Part shown: positions 6,979 to 14,659 of the stretch, piece by piece
How positions within the stretch are numbered: the stretch's first letter is position 1
Layout of the letters: the number at the start of each line of letters is the position of its first letter
Assembly (NCBI GenBank): GCA_045646385.1
Contig: JAZRKQ010000031.1
Location: forward strand, 1 to 26,978
Origin: SIG455 sp045646385
GTDB lineage: Bacteria > Bacillota > Clostridia > UMGS1810
Length of the DNA: 26,978 nucleotides
Direction: 5' to 3'
Position numbers and translations under genes: made by a program
The notes under the pieces: generated by a model
What the model was told of the DNA's origin: nothing
Databases searched by the model: none
Seen by the model: the letters and a program-made list of their open reading frames with translations, nothing else

Positions 6979-8484
6979 TTATCCATTCATGGTCTCCAAA
7001 ATAGCCTTTGCATAAAAAGATATACCAGCATCAATCTTATTGGAATTAACGCAAACTAGTGATAGATAGTTTTTTGCTTCATTATAATTTCCTACATAAT
7101 ATTGAACAATGCCGTACAAAGTCCAAACACAAGCAGTAGAATTATAGTCTAATTTACTCAACCTAGCAGTTTTTAAGGCTTTGGTTATACACTTTTCCGC
7201 CCTGTCAGCCATATTTAAATGCAAATAAATTAATGCGAATGTATAATGAGCTTCTAATATATATATATGATTTTCATTAAGTTCATTTCTTAAACATGAT
7301 AAACTTTCTGTCATCATTTCAATTACATTTGAGAAGTCTCCCTCGTTCACCATTATAAAAGCTTTAATTACAGAAAACCTACTTTGAATAATATTATGAA
7401 ACCTTGAATTTTGCTTTAGAAACTTCATTGACAAGTCTATATAATATCGACTTTGATTATAATCGCCTAAAATATAATTGATCAAACATGCATTATACAA
7501 AATTTCACTTATAACAATATTAGTTTCTTCATAATTTATAATATTTAACCCTTCATCAAAACAAGATAGAGCTTCTCTAATTTTAGAAGTGTCATTTTTT
7601 AATAACAGAACGCCTATATTATTCCACAGTGCTGCAAGCTCATAATTCGAAAAACATTCTGCGTTTCTTTCGCTTATTTTCTTTATTTCATTTAAATAGC
7701 TTAACGAAACAAAATAATTTCTTAATTGAAAATGGACACTAGCTAAAGAATTAATAATATCAATTTTTAATCTAACATTATCAGTTCCAAATTGAATTTT
7801 GCTTATAATCGCACTATAGCATACTTCCGCATATATATATTGCTGATTTTCAAAAAAATAATCTCCAAATCGTTTTACTCTTTTGTAATATGTAAACCAC
7901 TCTTCATACTCATCCCACAACCCAACAATCAATTTCTTTAATGTACTTAGAGATTTCGCAGTCAATACTCTCTTTGCCTGCATATCTGTTTTATCATACT
8001 CTTTGTAACTATTATGAAAATGATATTGATTTTTAGCTTCAATGTAAATCGGAGAGTATATACAGTCAAGTTTTTTGTTTAAATTTATATGTAATGACAC
8101 AAAACTCCAGAAACTACTAGAAAAGCTAATAAGTTCATTAACAAGTTTTGTAGTACATATAAAGATAACACAACCTAAACCTGATAATAGGTCACGATTA
8201 TAATTTATATTAATGGCCCATCGTCTAAAATCAATATTTTCCACATCGTTTCTAAACGTATCAACAACAAATATTCTATTTAAAATATTTTGATCTAGTT
8301 CTTTATTAACATTCAATTTTTCTAAATAAAACAATTCAAATTGATACGACAATTCATTAATAATTGTCGACTTACTGATTAAATCATTAACTTCTATTAC
8401 AATAAAACCATCATTTGCATGCGTGCAAAATGATTTTATTTTATTAAGTTCTTGTGAAAATATATTAGTTTTCATTTTAATCAT
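6979..8484 (-). CDS. TPR-repeat protein, partner of the upstream P-loop ATPase
   Basis: A 501-residue soluble protein. The first ~165 residues form an alpha/beta domain (FIVIEVNDLISKSTIINEL ... GLGCVIFICTTKLVNELI ... SSFWSFVS) resembling the N-terminal domain seen in TPR partners of P-loop NTPases in predicted conflict systems, where a strand of the form 'xxIFxxxxxLV' is followed by 'FWS'. No intact Walker A motif is seen there. From about residue 205 to the end there are consecutive helical pairs of tetratricopeptide type (for example ALWNNIGVLLLKND, YNACLINYILGDYNQSRYYI, AHYTFALIYLHLNMADRAE, LYGIVQYYVGNYNEAKNYL). No nuclease, protease or TIR motif is evident. Its ATG overlaps the ATPase stop by four bases and has no Shine-Dalgarno sequence, so it should be translated by coupling. 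Role inferred: sensor or effector scaffold. Confidence 0.72.
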   Translation of the reverse strand: MIKMKTNIFSQELNKIKSFCTHANDGFIVIEVNDLISKSTIINELSYQFELFYLEKLNVNKELDQNILNRIFVVDTFRNDVENIDFRRWAININYNRDLLSGLGCVIFICTTKLVNELISFSSSFWSFVSLHINLNKKLDCIYSPIYIEAKNQYHFHNSYKEYDKTDMQAKRVLTAKSLSTLKKLIVGLWDEYEEWFTYYKRVKRFGDYFFENQQYIYAEVCYSAIISKIQFGTDNVRLKIDIINSLASVHFQLRNYFVSLSYLNEIKKISERNAECFSNYELAALWNNIGVLLLKNDTSKIREALSCFDEGLNIINYEETNIVISEILYNACLINYILGDYNQSRYYIDLSMKFLKQNSRFHNIIQSRFSVIKAFIMVNEGDFSNVIEMMTESLSCLRNELNENHIYILEAHYTFALIYLHLNMADRAEKCITKALKTARLSKLDYNSTACVWTLYGIVQYYVGNYNEAKNYLSLVCVNSNKIDAGISFYAKAILETMNG

Positions 8485-9812
8485 CTAATTTCATTAATTT
8501 CTTTTAAATAATCTTCAATAGCAGGATTTAGTGCATACCATCTCTTTCCATTATATTCGATAACCGCAAGTGTCATAAGCAAGTCACTTACAACATTATC
8601 GTCACTAATTATAGGATTATTATGTTGATGAATTTCTTTCAATGAATCAAGATGTTCTTTTCTAATCATTCTTTCCATACTACTACGATAATCTGAATAT
8701 ACATGTTTGATATCTTCCATAGTAATTTTTAGTGCTTTTTCTAATCCTTCTGGTGTTCTTTCTGTCCTAGCTTCAGCTTCAAGCGCAGCACCACGAATAA
8801 AGTTCATCAACGTTCTTATACAACCGCCTGATTTCTCTATAGCAAACTTCAAAACATCTTTTTCGAAAAGTTCTAAGTTTGCTCTTTTTCCAACAATTTC
8901 TTCCAGAGTTGCTTTGCCATCATCATTATCTGTTCCATCTACTTTTTTTACTTTTATCATGCTCAGCAGAAAACAATCATCAAAATATGGTGATATATGC
9001 ATAAAATCGCGGCTATAGAACATAAATATTGGAAATGTATAAATTATATTCATATTCAAAGAGGTTATCATTTTGCTATGATCTACAAATAACTCTGTTG
9101 TTGTATTTAAATCTAATTTATCCAAATTATCTATTATCATCAAAAGCTTTTTATTACCAATCGCATTCTTTATTTGGATAATTAAATTATTCATAAGTTT
9201 AATCAACTGGGAAACTGAAGGTTCAATTTTTCTTTTAGTTTCTTCTCTCACCTTATATCCCGATTGAAGAAATGCACTAATCTTTAATGACAACATGTCA
9301 AGCAAACCAATCTTTGCATCAGAACTCGCACTTAATTTAGCCTCATCTTCAATTACTTCAGTAGAAGTACACTCATCATTCCAATAAGCATAAATTTCCG
9401 CCAACATCTCATCATCAATATCGTAATCATATTGCTTTATCGTATTAATAAGTTCTTCTAATATAACAAAAAGAACATCAATGTAGGTTACTGATGCATA
9501 ATCAACAAAAGAATCAATAGAAAACTGAGAAACTATATAATCATTTTCAAGAGCTAATGCAACTTTATTTAATTCCGTACTCTTCCCACTGCCAGAATGT
9601 CCAACAAATAATATTTTTCTATTGTCTGTTGGATTATTCTGGAATAATAACTTCATTTTTGCACTTGGATTACAGTCTCTTGCTTTCACTGTGTCTACAT
9701 AAAAACTTTCAATATTTTCATCATTCAAAGGCTTTGCATTAAACGCATTGATCATTTCGTCAACAGTTGAGGCTCTTATCATCTTCGAAATCCCCCTATG
9801 AATATATCTCAT
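8481..9812 (-). CDS. P-loop ATPase (AAA/STAND-like) with C-terminal winged helix
   Basis: A 443-residue soluble protein. Walker A is GHSGSGKST at 71-79 and Walker B is LLMIIDNLDKL around 223-233. A sensor-like SGGCIRTLMNFIRGA stretch lies near 328-342. The last ~45 residues (LLMTLAVIEYNGKRWYALNP) look like a winged helix ending typical of ATPases of the 'GHxGSGKSTEL' type that pair with TPR proteins. The preceding FYVDTVKARD region (37-46) also fits that family. The start at 9812 has an excellent AAGGAGGT; a later ATG at 9782 is possible but weaker. It is first in a two-gene operon with the TPR protein, carried on a recombinase-bearing island. Antiphage or conflict function is inferred from type and context, not shown. 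Confidence 0.75.
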   Translation of the reverse strand: MRYIHRGISKMIRASTVDEMINAFNAKPLNDENIESFYVDTVKARDCNPSAKMKLLFQNNPTDNRKILFVGHSGSGKSTELNKVALALENDYIVSQFSIDSFVDYASVTYIDVLFVILEELINTIKQYDYDIDDEMLAEIYAYWNDECTSTEVIEDEAKLSASSDAKIGLLDMLSLKISAFLQSGYKVREETKRKIEPSVSQLIKLMNNLIIQIKNAIGNKKLLMIIDNLDKLDLNTTTELFVDHSKMITSLNMNIIYTFPIFMFYSRDFMHISPYFDDCFLLSMIKVKKVDGTDNDDGKATLEEIVGKRANLELFEKDVLKFAIEKSGGCIRTLMNFIRGAALEAEARTERTPEGLEKALKITMEDIKHVYSDYRSSMERMIRKEHLDSLKEIHQHNNPIISDDNVVSDLLMTLAVIEYNGKRWYALNPAIEDYLKEINEIR

Positions 9813-9826
9813 AATTTACCTCCTTA

Positions 9827-9855
9827 ATTATATCATTTTATTTAAAAAAAGTCAA
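9827..9855 (-). promoter_or_regulatory. Promoter of the ATPase-TPR operon
   Basis: TTGACT (9855-9850), 17-base spacer, TATAAT (9832-9827). The -10 is only about 14 bases from the start codon, so the predicted +1 (near 9820) falls inside the Shine-Dalgarno sequence. No gene is seen between 9856 and 9991. Confidence 0.75.
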
Positions 9856-9991
9856 CAATCATCTATAAATTATAATATCATAACAAAAATAATATTCTCT
9901 TTTATGTTTAATTCTATACAAATCACTTTACACCCTCCACCAAAACACTTTTGCAAAAACAAAATAAACAAGCAAGTAAGTAACACCGTGT

Positions 9992-11542
9992 TTAAATGCT
10001 TTTTGTAATTTCAATTCCACCTACATATTTGATTCTGATTTTATTTTGTGAAATCACCAGAACTGATTCAACTGTATTCCTTACTACTGCATCAAAATAA
10101 TCAAGTATGTTCACTTCGATTTCGTCTATAAAAGCCTCAATATCATTCATTTTACATTTTTTACTTTTAATAAATTTTGAATTCAATCGTACATGTTCAT
10201 CCTCACACGCCCTAATTTTATCAAGATATACTTGCTCATCCTCAGCCTCGTTCACGATTAGATTTAACACTTTCATTTCCCTTTCAAGGTTCTTAATTTT
10301 CGATTTTATAGTATATTTATTCTGGTCGTCATTCTTATGAATTACAGTCCCTATTTCACTCTTGACCATTTCAGCTACATTGAAAACATCTGGTGATATT
10401 TGACACAAACCTAACAGTATTGCATCTTTCAATTTGTCTTCATAAATTGTGGGAGAATCCTTACAATTTTGTATTCCATTTTCAAGCCTCTCTATACATC
10501 TCCAAACAATTGTCTTCTTTCCTCTTTTGCTCCAAGTAACTCTCCTATAGTTCGCACCACATTCACCGCAAAATACAATTCCAGTCAATGCATATTGGGA
10601 TGAATAAGAAGTTCTTTTATATCCTGTGTGATTTCTTCTACGATTAATTTCATCCTGAACCATATCGAAAATTTCTCTAGACACAATACTCTGATGGCTA
10701 TTCTCAACATAATACTGAGCGACTTCTCCTCTATTCTTTGCAACTGTTTTAGTTAAGTAATCAACCGTATAAGTCTTCTGTAAAAGTGCATCACCTTTAT
10801 ACTTTTCATTTTTGAGAATTCCACTCACTGAATTGACAGTCCATTCATCCTTCCCCATAGGGGATTCTATTTTATTTTCTTCAAGCCATTTTCGTATGTC
10901 ATTTAAGGAATTGCCTTCTAAATACATATAGAACATTTTACGAACTATCGCTGCTTTTTCTGGAACAATTTCAGGTTGTCCATTCTCCCCTCTTTTATAT
11001 CCATATAGCAAAAACGGAAACGGGAATTTACCCTCTTTGTATCTCATCCTCTTTCCTCTGGTTATATTCATACTGAGTGATTCACTTTCTGCCTGGGCAA
11101 AGGCACTAAACCAAGAGAGGAAAATTTCACTTGATGGTTCAAGCGTGTTAATTCCCTCTTTATCAAATCTGATTCCAATATTCTTGAGTTTTAATTTTCT
11201 TATGTAAGTTAAACAATCCAATTGATTTCGCGCAAATCTTGAAATTGATTTTGTGAGAATCAAGTCGATTTTACCCTTTTCACACATTTCAATCATTCTC
11301 ATAAATTCTGTACGCTTTGTATCATTTAAGCCACTCACACCAAAATCAACAAACACATCTACAAGTGTCCAATTAGGATTTCTTTCGATTTCATTCTTAT
11401 AATGCTCTCTTTGAGTTTCAAGACTATTTTCCTGTTCTTCACTTTCTGTACTTACTCTGCAATATGCTGCAACATTAAGTTTGGCTTTATTATCTTTCAC
11501 CTTCGGAAATATCGTAGCGGGTATCTCAGTTACTTTCTTCAT
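9992..11542 (-). CDS. Large serine recombinase (integrase/resolvase type)
   Basis: A 516-residue site-specific recombinase. The resolvase domain (about 22-160) begins with NVAAYCRVSTESEEQENSLETQ in two pieces, with the catalytic serine at about residue 31 and the arginine motif ISRFARN. The 'recombinase' DNA-binding domain (about 170-265: LLYGYKRGENG ... NSLNDIRKWLEENKIESP ... ILKNEKYKGD) and a zinc ribbon (CGECG ... WRC ... NC, about 325-365) follow, then a coiled coil of about 60 residues. All expected parts are present, so it looks active. It moves DNA between attachment sites by double-strand cleavage with a phosphoserine link. GTG at 11545 and ATG at 11542 are both reachable from GGAGGTG; I used the ATG. 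It overlaps the end of the KilA-N gene by 17 bases, showing coupling. Confidence 0.9.
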   Translation of the reverse strand: MKKVTEIPATIFPKVKDNKAKLNVAAYCRVSTESEEQENSLETQREHYKNEIERNPNWTLVDVFVDFGVSGLNDTKRTEFMRMIEMCEKGKIDLILTKSISRFARNQLDCLTYIRKLKLKNIGIRFDKEGINTLEPSSEIFLSWFSAFAQAESESLSMNITRGKRMRYKEGKFPFPFLLYGYKRGENGQPEIVPEKAAIVRKMFYMYLEGNSLNDIRKWLEENKIESPMGKDEWTVNSVSGILKNEKYKGDALLQKTYTVDYLTKTVAKNRGEVAQYYVENSHQSIVSREIFDMVQDEINRRRNHTGYKRTSYSSQYALTGIVFCGECGANYRRVTWSKRGKKTIVWRCIERLENGIQNCKDSPTIYEDKLKDAILLGLCQISPDVFNVAEMVKSEIGTVIHKNDDQNKYTIKSKIKNLEREMKVLNLIVNEAEDEQVYLDKIRACEDEHVRLNSKFIKSKKCKMNDIEAFIDEIEVNILDYFDAVVRNTVESVLVISQNKIRIKYVGGIEITKSI

Positions 11543-12101
11543 CACTAATCACCTCCAGATATTTCTCTATAACATTCAGCTTCACATCAGCAGATAACCA
11601 GCACATAAAGTGCATTGCTATTTCCTTATGTGCGTAAGTTCCGCCATTCTTCCCTTGCCTTGAAGCAATTCCGATAGAATTAGTTTTATTTATCCACATT
11701 TTTGGAGTTAAAGATTTTAATTCTACCGGAATAGAAAGAAAATTTTCATTGTGTTTATTCTCCCATAAAGTAAGAAAATCAACAGTGCCACTATCTCTTA
11801 ACCACATTTGAATAGTGTAACCGGTTGATTTTTGTGATTTGTTCCTCGCTAGTTCTGTTAAGGAAATATATCCAGGATTCTGTTCTGCCAAAGTGTTTTT
11901 CATCTCTCTTTTCTTCTTTCTGAATTCGACACCCGGATTTTGAATTCTGTTATATTGCCAAACTTCTAATTCATCATATAGATTTTCTAATACTTCGTTA
12001 TACACCTCCTCACTTATAATCTCATTTTCCAATAATGGCTTCATATACTGCTCTCTTGCAATGATATACCGAAGCTGATTTTGAATTGCCGATTTGTTCA
12101 T
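11526..12101 (-). CDS. SHOCT-like/KilA-N domain protein
   Basis: A 191-residue protein. Residues 1-48 (IQNQLRYIIAREQYMKPLLE, IISEEVYNEVLENLYDEL) resemble the small SHOCT-type proteins that commonly sit just upstream of large serine recombinase genes in Clostridia. Residues about 76-183 match a KilA-N DNA-binding domain: YISLTELARN, YTIQMWLRDSGTVDFLTLWE, and GGTYAHKEIAMHFMCWLSA. KilA-N is found in phage and plasmid regulators. The start at 12101 has AGGAG eight bases upstream. Its stop lies inside the recombinase gene's start region. I infer an accessory or regulatory role for the recombinase; fusion of these two modules is unusual to me. Confidence 0.72.
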   Translation of the reverse strand: MNKSAIQNQLRYIIAREQYMKPLLENEIISEEVYNEVLENLYDELEVWQYNRIQNPGVEFRKKKREMKNTLAEQNPGYISLTELARNKSQKSTGYTIQMWLRDSGTVDFLTLWENKHNENFLSIPVELKSLTPKMWINKTNSIGIASRQGKNGGTYAHKEIAMHFMCWLSADVKLNVIEKYLEVISDEESN

Positions 12102-12164
12102 AGTCAATTCTCCTTTCATTTTGATAATAGAATTATATAATAAATCGGCAATTTCACCATTATT

Positions 12165-12599
12165 CTAACTTCTTATATATCTGCAACGCAGTTCTTTTTT
12201 TCCACGTGCTATGAAATAAGTATCAAATTCAATAATGTGCGGAACATACCTATAATTGTTTATTGTCTTGTCTATAACATCTCTTGTCCATGTGTCTTTA
12301 CCTGACGGAGATTTTATTCCTTGATTAAACAATTCTGTCTGAATATTCTGTAGGCTGTATCCATTTATGGTCATGTCAAAAATTATTCGAACCACATTCG
12401 CCTCGTCTTCTTTAATATAAACAAAACCTTCTTCATCACGTCCGAAGCCATAAAATATTCTACCGAATATACGTGATTCTTGTAAATTTAATCTCTTCAT
12501 TTCTATAGTCTCCTTTTCGTTAAAATTTTTATTTGTTGAATCAGTTATCATTTTATCAATTCCTTTATTAAAATCCCTTTTAATTACGTTTTTTACCAT
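12165..12599 (-). CDS. Recombinase-domain-only protein (no catalytic domain)
   Basis: A 144-residue protein that contains only the DNA-binding 'recombinase' domain of large serine recombinases: FYGFGRDEEGFVYI, VVRIIFDMTINGYSLQNI, GIKSPSGKDTWTRDVIDKTI. The N-terminal catalytic domain with its serine, the zinc ribbon and the coiled coil are missing. It has an intact AGGAGG site seven bases ahead of the ATG at 12599, no internal stops and a normal stop, so it may be a real small protein, not debris. Comparable short recombinase genes precede SHOCT and serine recombinase genes in other Clostridia. Possible roles are a directionality factor, a competitor for site binding, or a remnant. Confidence 0.7.
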   Translation of the reverse strand: MVKNVIKRDFNKGIDKMITDSTNKNFNEKETIEMKRLNLQESRIFGRIFYGFGRDEEGFVYIKEDEANVVRIIFDMTINGYSLQNIQTELFNQGIKSPSGKDTWTRDVIDKTINNYRYVPHIIEFDTYFIARGKKELRCRYIRS

Positions 12600-12622
12600 T
12601 ATAATTCCTCCTTTGCTCAAAC

Positions 12623-12656
12623 AAAAAGCACATCTTGATTTTACTCAAAATGTGCT
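12623..12656 (-). terminator. Terminator/attenuator-like hairpin just ahead of the recombinase-domain gene
   Basis: A 12-pair stem with one mismatch (12627-12638 with 12645-12656), six-base loop and five Ts on the minus strand (12627-12623). It ends 24 bases before the ATG at 12599 and a few bases before its AGGAGG, so any transcript entering from upstream meets a terminator first. Confidence 0.65.
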
Positions 12657-12700
12657 CACAATTTATATACTTTAATTTTTAAACCTTACTATATATGATC

Positions 12701-12836
12701 TTATCTGTATCTCAAATTTCTTGACATTCTCCTCATTAATTGTTTATTCTGTATATTCCTAACCGAAATTGCTATTGAAATTGCCCATAAAAAGGGCTAA
12801 ACATTACTATAAGAATGTTATAAAAAGTGTTTGTCT
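12701..12836. repeat. Right copy of the ~140-base imperfect direct repeat
   Basis: Partner of 5050-5190 in the same orientation. On the minus strand it contains an imperfect hairpin (about 12798-12833) followed by CCC and five Ts (12793-12789), which likely terminates the GH13 transcript. Just below it the minus strand has GCCCTTTTTATGGGC and a doubled GCAATTTC (spaced by AATA), also recognisable in altered form in the left copy. No protein-coding gene is seen from 12600 to 12904. Confidence 0.6.
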
Positions 12837-12904
12837 CTTTTAGACTCGTGTCAAGTCAGGACAAAAAATTTATAAATCCATCATTATTCCAAGAGTATAT
12901 TTCT

Positions 12905-14551
12905 TTAGTTGAAACTCTTAACCCACGTCACCAGAGAATCGTGATAGATATTCTCTAATACATCTTTTCGCATCTGATCAGTAACAGGTCCGTTGCATTT
13001 CATTTTCTCAATTATTGCTTGCTGAAGTTCTTCTACCGTCATTTTTTCAAATGTCTTATTGTGATATGACTTGAAGTTCGTCTCTGTTATAGCGGATCCT
13101 TCCTCTTTTACAGGTACTTCAGACACAAATATTTTCTCCTGAACTATTGGTCCGGTTGCATTTTCAATCTCAAGTTCGATTGGCTGAACACGTTTTTCCA
13201 CTCCACACACAGGCAACCAGATTTCTCCGGAATTTGCCTTCACATTCACAGAGATACATCCGCCTGTTACAGGTACTTTTATATCGGAAAGTCCGCCTAC
13301 ATATTCATCTGTATCATAAACCGGAAGGGTCATCAAAAAATCATCATCACTATTATTCACGGTCACTATTACAGATTGACCGCTATAAGTCCTCGAAAAC
13401 GCATACTGACAATTTGTTAAAAGCAGTTCTTTATAATCGCCGTAAGACAGGGATTTTGTTTCCGAACGTATCTCTCCCAATCTGGAAATCAGATTAGTCA
13501 AATCATTATTTTCAACAGCACTCATATATTGTTCGTATGAAATAGCAGGTCTCAAAGAATCGTCAGAACCTTGTTGTTTTGGTCCCTCAATGCCAAATTC
13601 CGAACCATAATAAATTGACGGAATACCGGGCAGCGCATACATCAGAATATGAACCGGTACGAAATGGTTTTTGTTATTCAGTTTTGTATAAATTCGTTCA
13701 ACATCGTGATTATCAACAAAATTATATAATTTTAGTCCGTCAGGACGGCTGCCTCCCATTTCATACAAACGTTTCACAGTATGTGCAATTTCAAAATAGT
13801 TGTGGTCATTATGTCCGGAATATATCGCTTTGTGCAAATGATAATTGGTGACAGAATGCAATGTTTCTCCATTTACCCAACGAATATAATCGCCGTGTAT
13901 AACCTCGCCCATAAGCCAAAAGTCCGGCTTTGCTTCATTCGCTACCCGACGTAGCATCTGCATATAACTAAAATCCAACACATCAGCAGCATCCAGACGG
14001 ATTCCATCAATGTCAAATTCATTTACCCAAAAACGAATTACATCACAGATATATTCTCTTACCTCATTATTATGTTGATTTAACTTGGCAAGTAAATCAT
14101 ATCCGCCCCAGTTATCATAAGAAAATCCGTCGTTATATGTATTATTACCATTAAAATTTACATTGCAATACCAATCTTTGTATCTTGAAGATTCTCTATG
14201 TTCTCTGATATCCTTAAAAGCAAAGAAATCTCGGCCTGTATGATTGAATACGCCGTCTAAAACAACCCGTATTCCATGTTTATGACATTCTGCTACAAAC
14301 TCCGTCAAATCTTCATTTGTTCCAAGTCTTGTATCAAGTTTTTTGTAATCAGTTGTTTCATAACCATGTCCAACCGATTCAAAAAGTGGGCCTATATAGA
14401 TGGCATTACAGCCAAGTTTTTTGATTTGTGAAACAAAAGGAAGCAAGGTATTTAATCTGTGCTCCGGCTCGCCATAAGTATTTTGCTTTGGCGCTCCTGT
14501 CATTCCCAATGGATATATGTGATAAAATACCGCTTCATCATACCATGCCAT
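12905..14551 (-). CDS. GH13 alpha-amylase family glycoside hydrolase
   Basis: A 548-residue cytoplasmic enzyme (no signal peptide) of glycoside hydrolase family 13, acting on alpha-1,4-glucans or maltodextrins. The (beta/alpha)8 barrel carries the conserved regions: DGVFNH (99-104), GIRLDAADVLD with nucleophile Asp187, WLMGEVIHG with acid/base Glu216, and FVDNHD with Asp283. Exact specificity (alpha-amylase, cyclomaltodextrinase or similar) is not decidable by eye. After the usual beta-sandwich C-domain there is an extra ~80-residue acidic and helical tail (KTFEKMTVEELQQAIIEKM ...), not typical of the family. The start at 14551 has GGAG eight bases upstream; the ATG two codons earlier is too close. 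It follows the flavoprotein and RpiR genes on the same strand. Confidence 0.9.
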   Translation of the reverse strand: MAWYDEAVFYHIYPLGMTGAPKQNTYGEPEHRLNTLLPFVSQIKKLGCNAIYIGPLFESVGHGYETTDYKKLDTRLGTNEDLTEFVAECHKHGIRVVLDGVFNHTGRDFFAFKDIREHRESSRYKDWYCNVNFNGNNTYNDGFSYDNWGGYDLLAKLNQHNNEVREYICDVIRFWVNEFDIDGIRLDAADVLDFSYMQMLRRVANEAKPDFWLMGEVIHGDYIRWVNGETLHSVTNYHLHKAIYSGHNDHNYFEIAHTVKRLYEMGGSRPDGLKLYNFVDNHDVERIYTKLNNKNHFVPVHILMYALPGIPSIYYGSEFGIEGPKQQGSDDSLRPAISYEQYMSAVENNDLTNLISRLGEIRSETKSLSYGDYKELLLTNCQYAFSRTYSGQSVIVTVNNSDDDFLMTLPVYDTDEYVGGLSDIKVPVTGGCISVNVKANSGEIWLPVCGVEKRVQPIELEIENATGPIVQEKIFVSEVPVKEEGSAITETNFKSYHNKTFEKMTVEELQQAIIEKMKCNGPVTDQMRKDVLENIYHDSLVTWVKSFN

Positions 14552-14575
14552 ATACATTTCTCCGTTTCATATATT

Positions 14576-14622
14576 TTCGACAATATTGGACATAATCCTC
14601 GTTATGATTCGTGGTCAATTTA
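14576..14622 (-). promoter_or_regulatory. Upstream region of the GH13 gene: shared 29-base element and a Spo0A-box-like motif
   Basis: The element at 14594-14622 matches 3603-3631 (see that entry). It includes a minus-strand TTGACC that could be a -35, with a weak TATGTC 18 bases on. A single TGTCGAA lies at 14582-14576, between this element and the start codon; one such box could be chance. Confidence 0.35.
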
Positions 14623-14659
14623 TTTGTATAATATCCAGATGCAACCGGATATTAATATA

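Noticed and set aside
12661..12740. Open reading TINEENVKKFEIQIRS on the minus strand within the right repeat
   Set aside because: It begins after an in-frame stop, has no start codon in a good context, and the aligned left copy does not keep a similar peptide, so it is probably non-coding.
14629..14654. TAATATCC/GGATATTA inverted repeat as a terminator of the flavoprotein gene
   Set aside because: The stem is only eight bases, AT-rich with a 10-base loop, and has no T-run after it on the minus strand.
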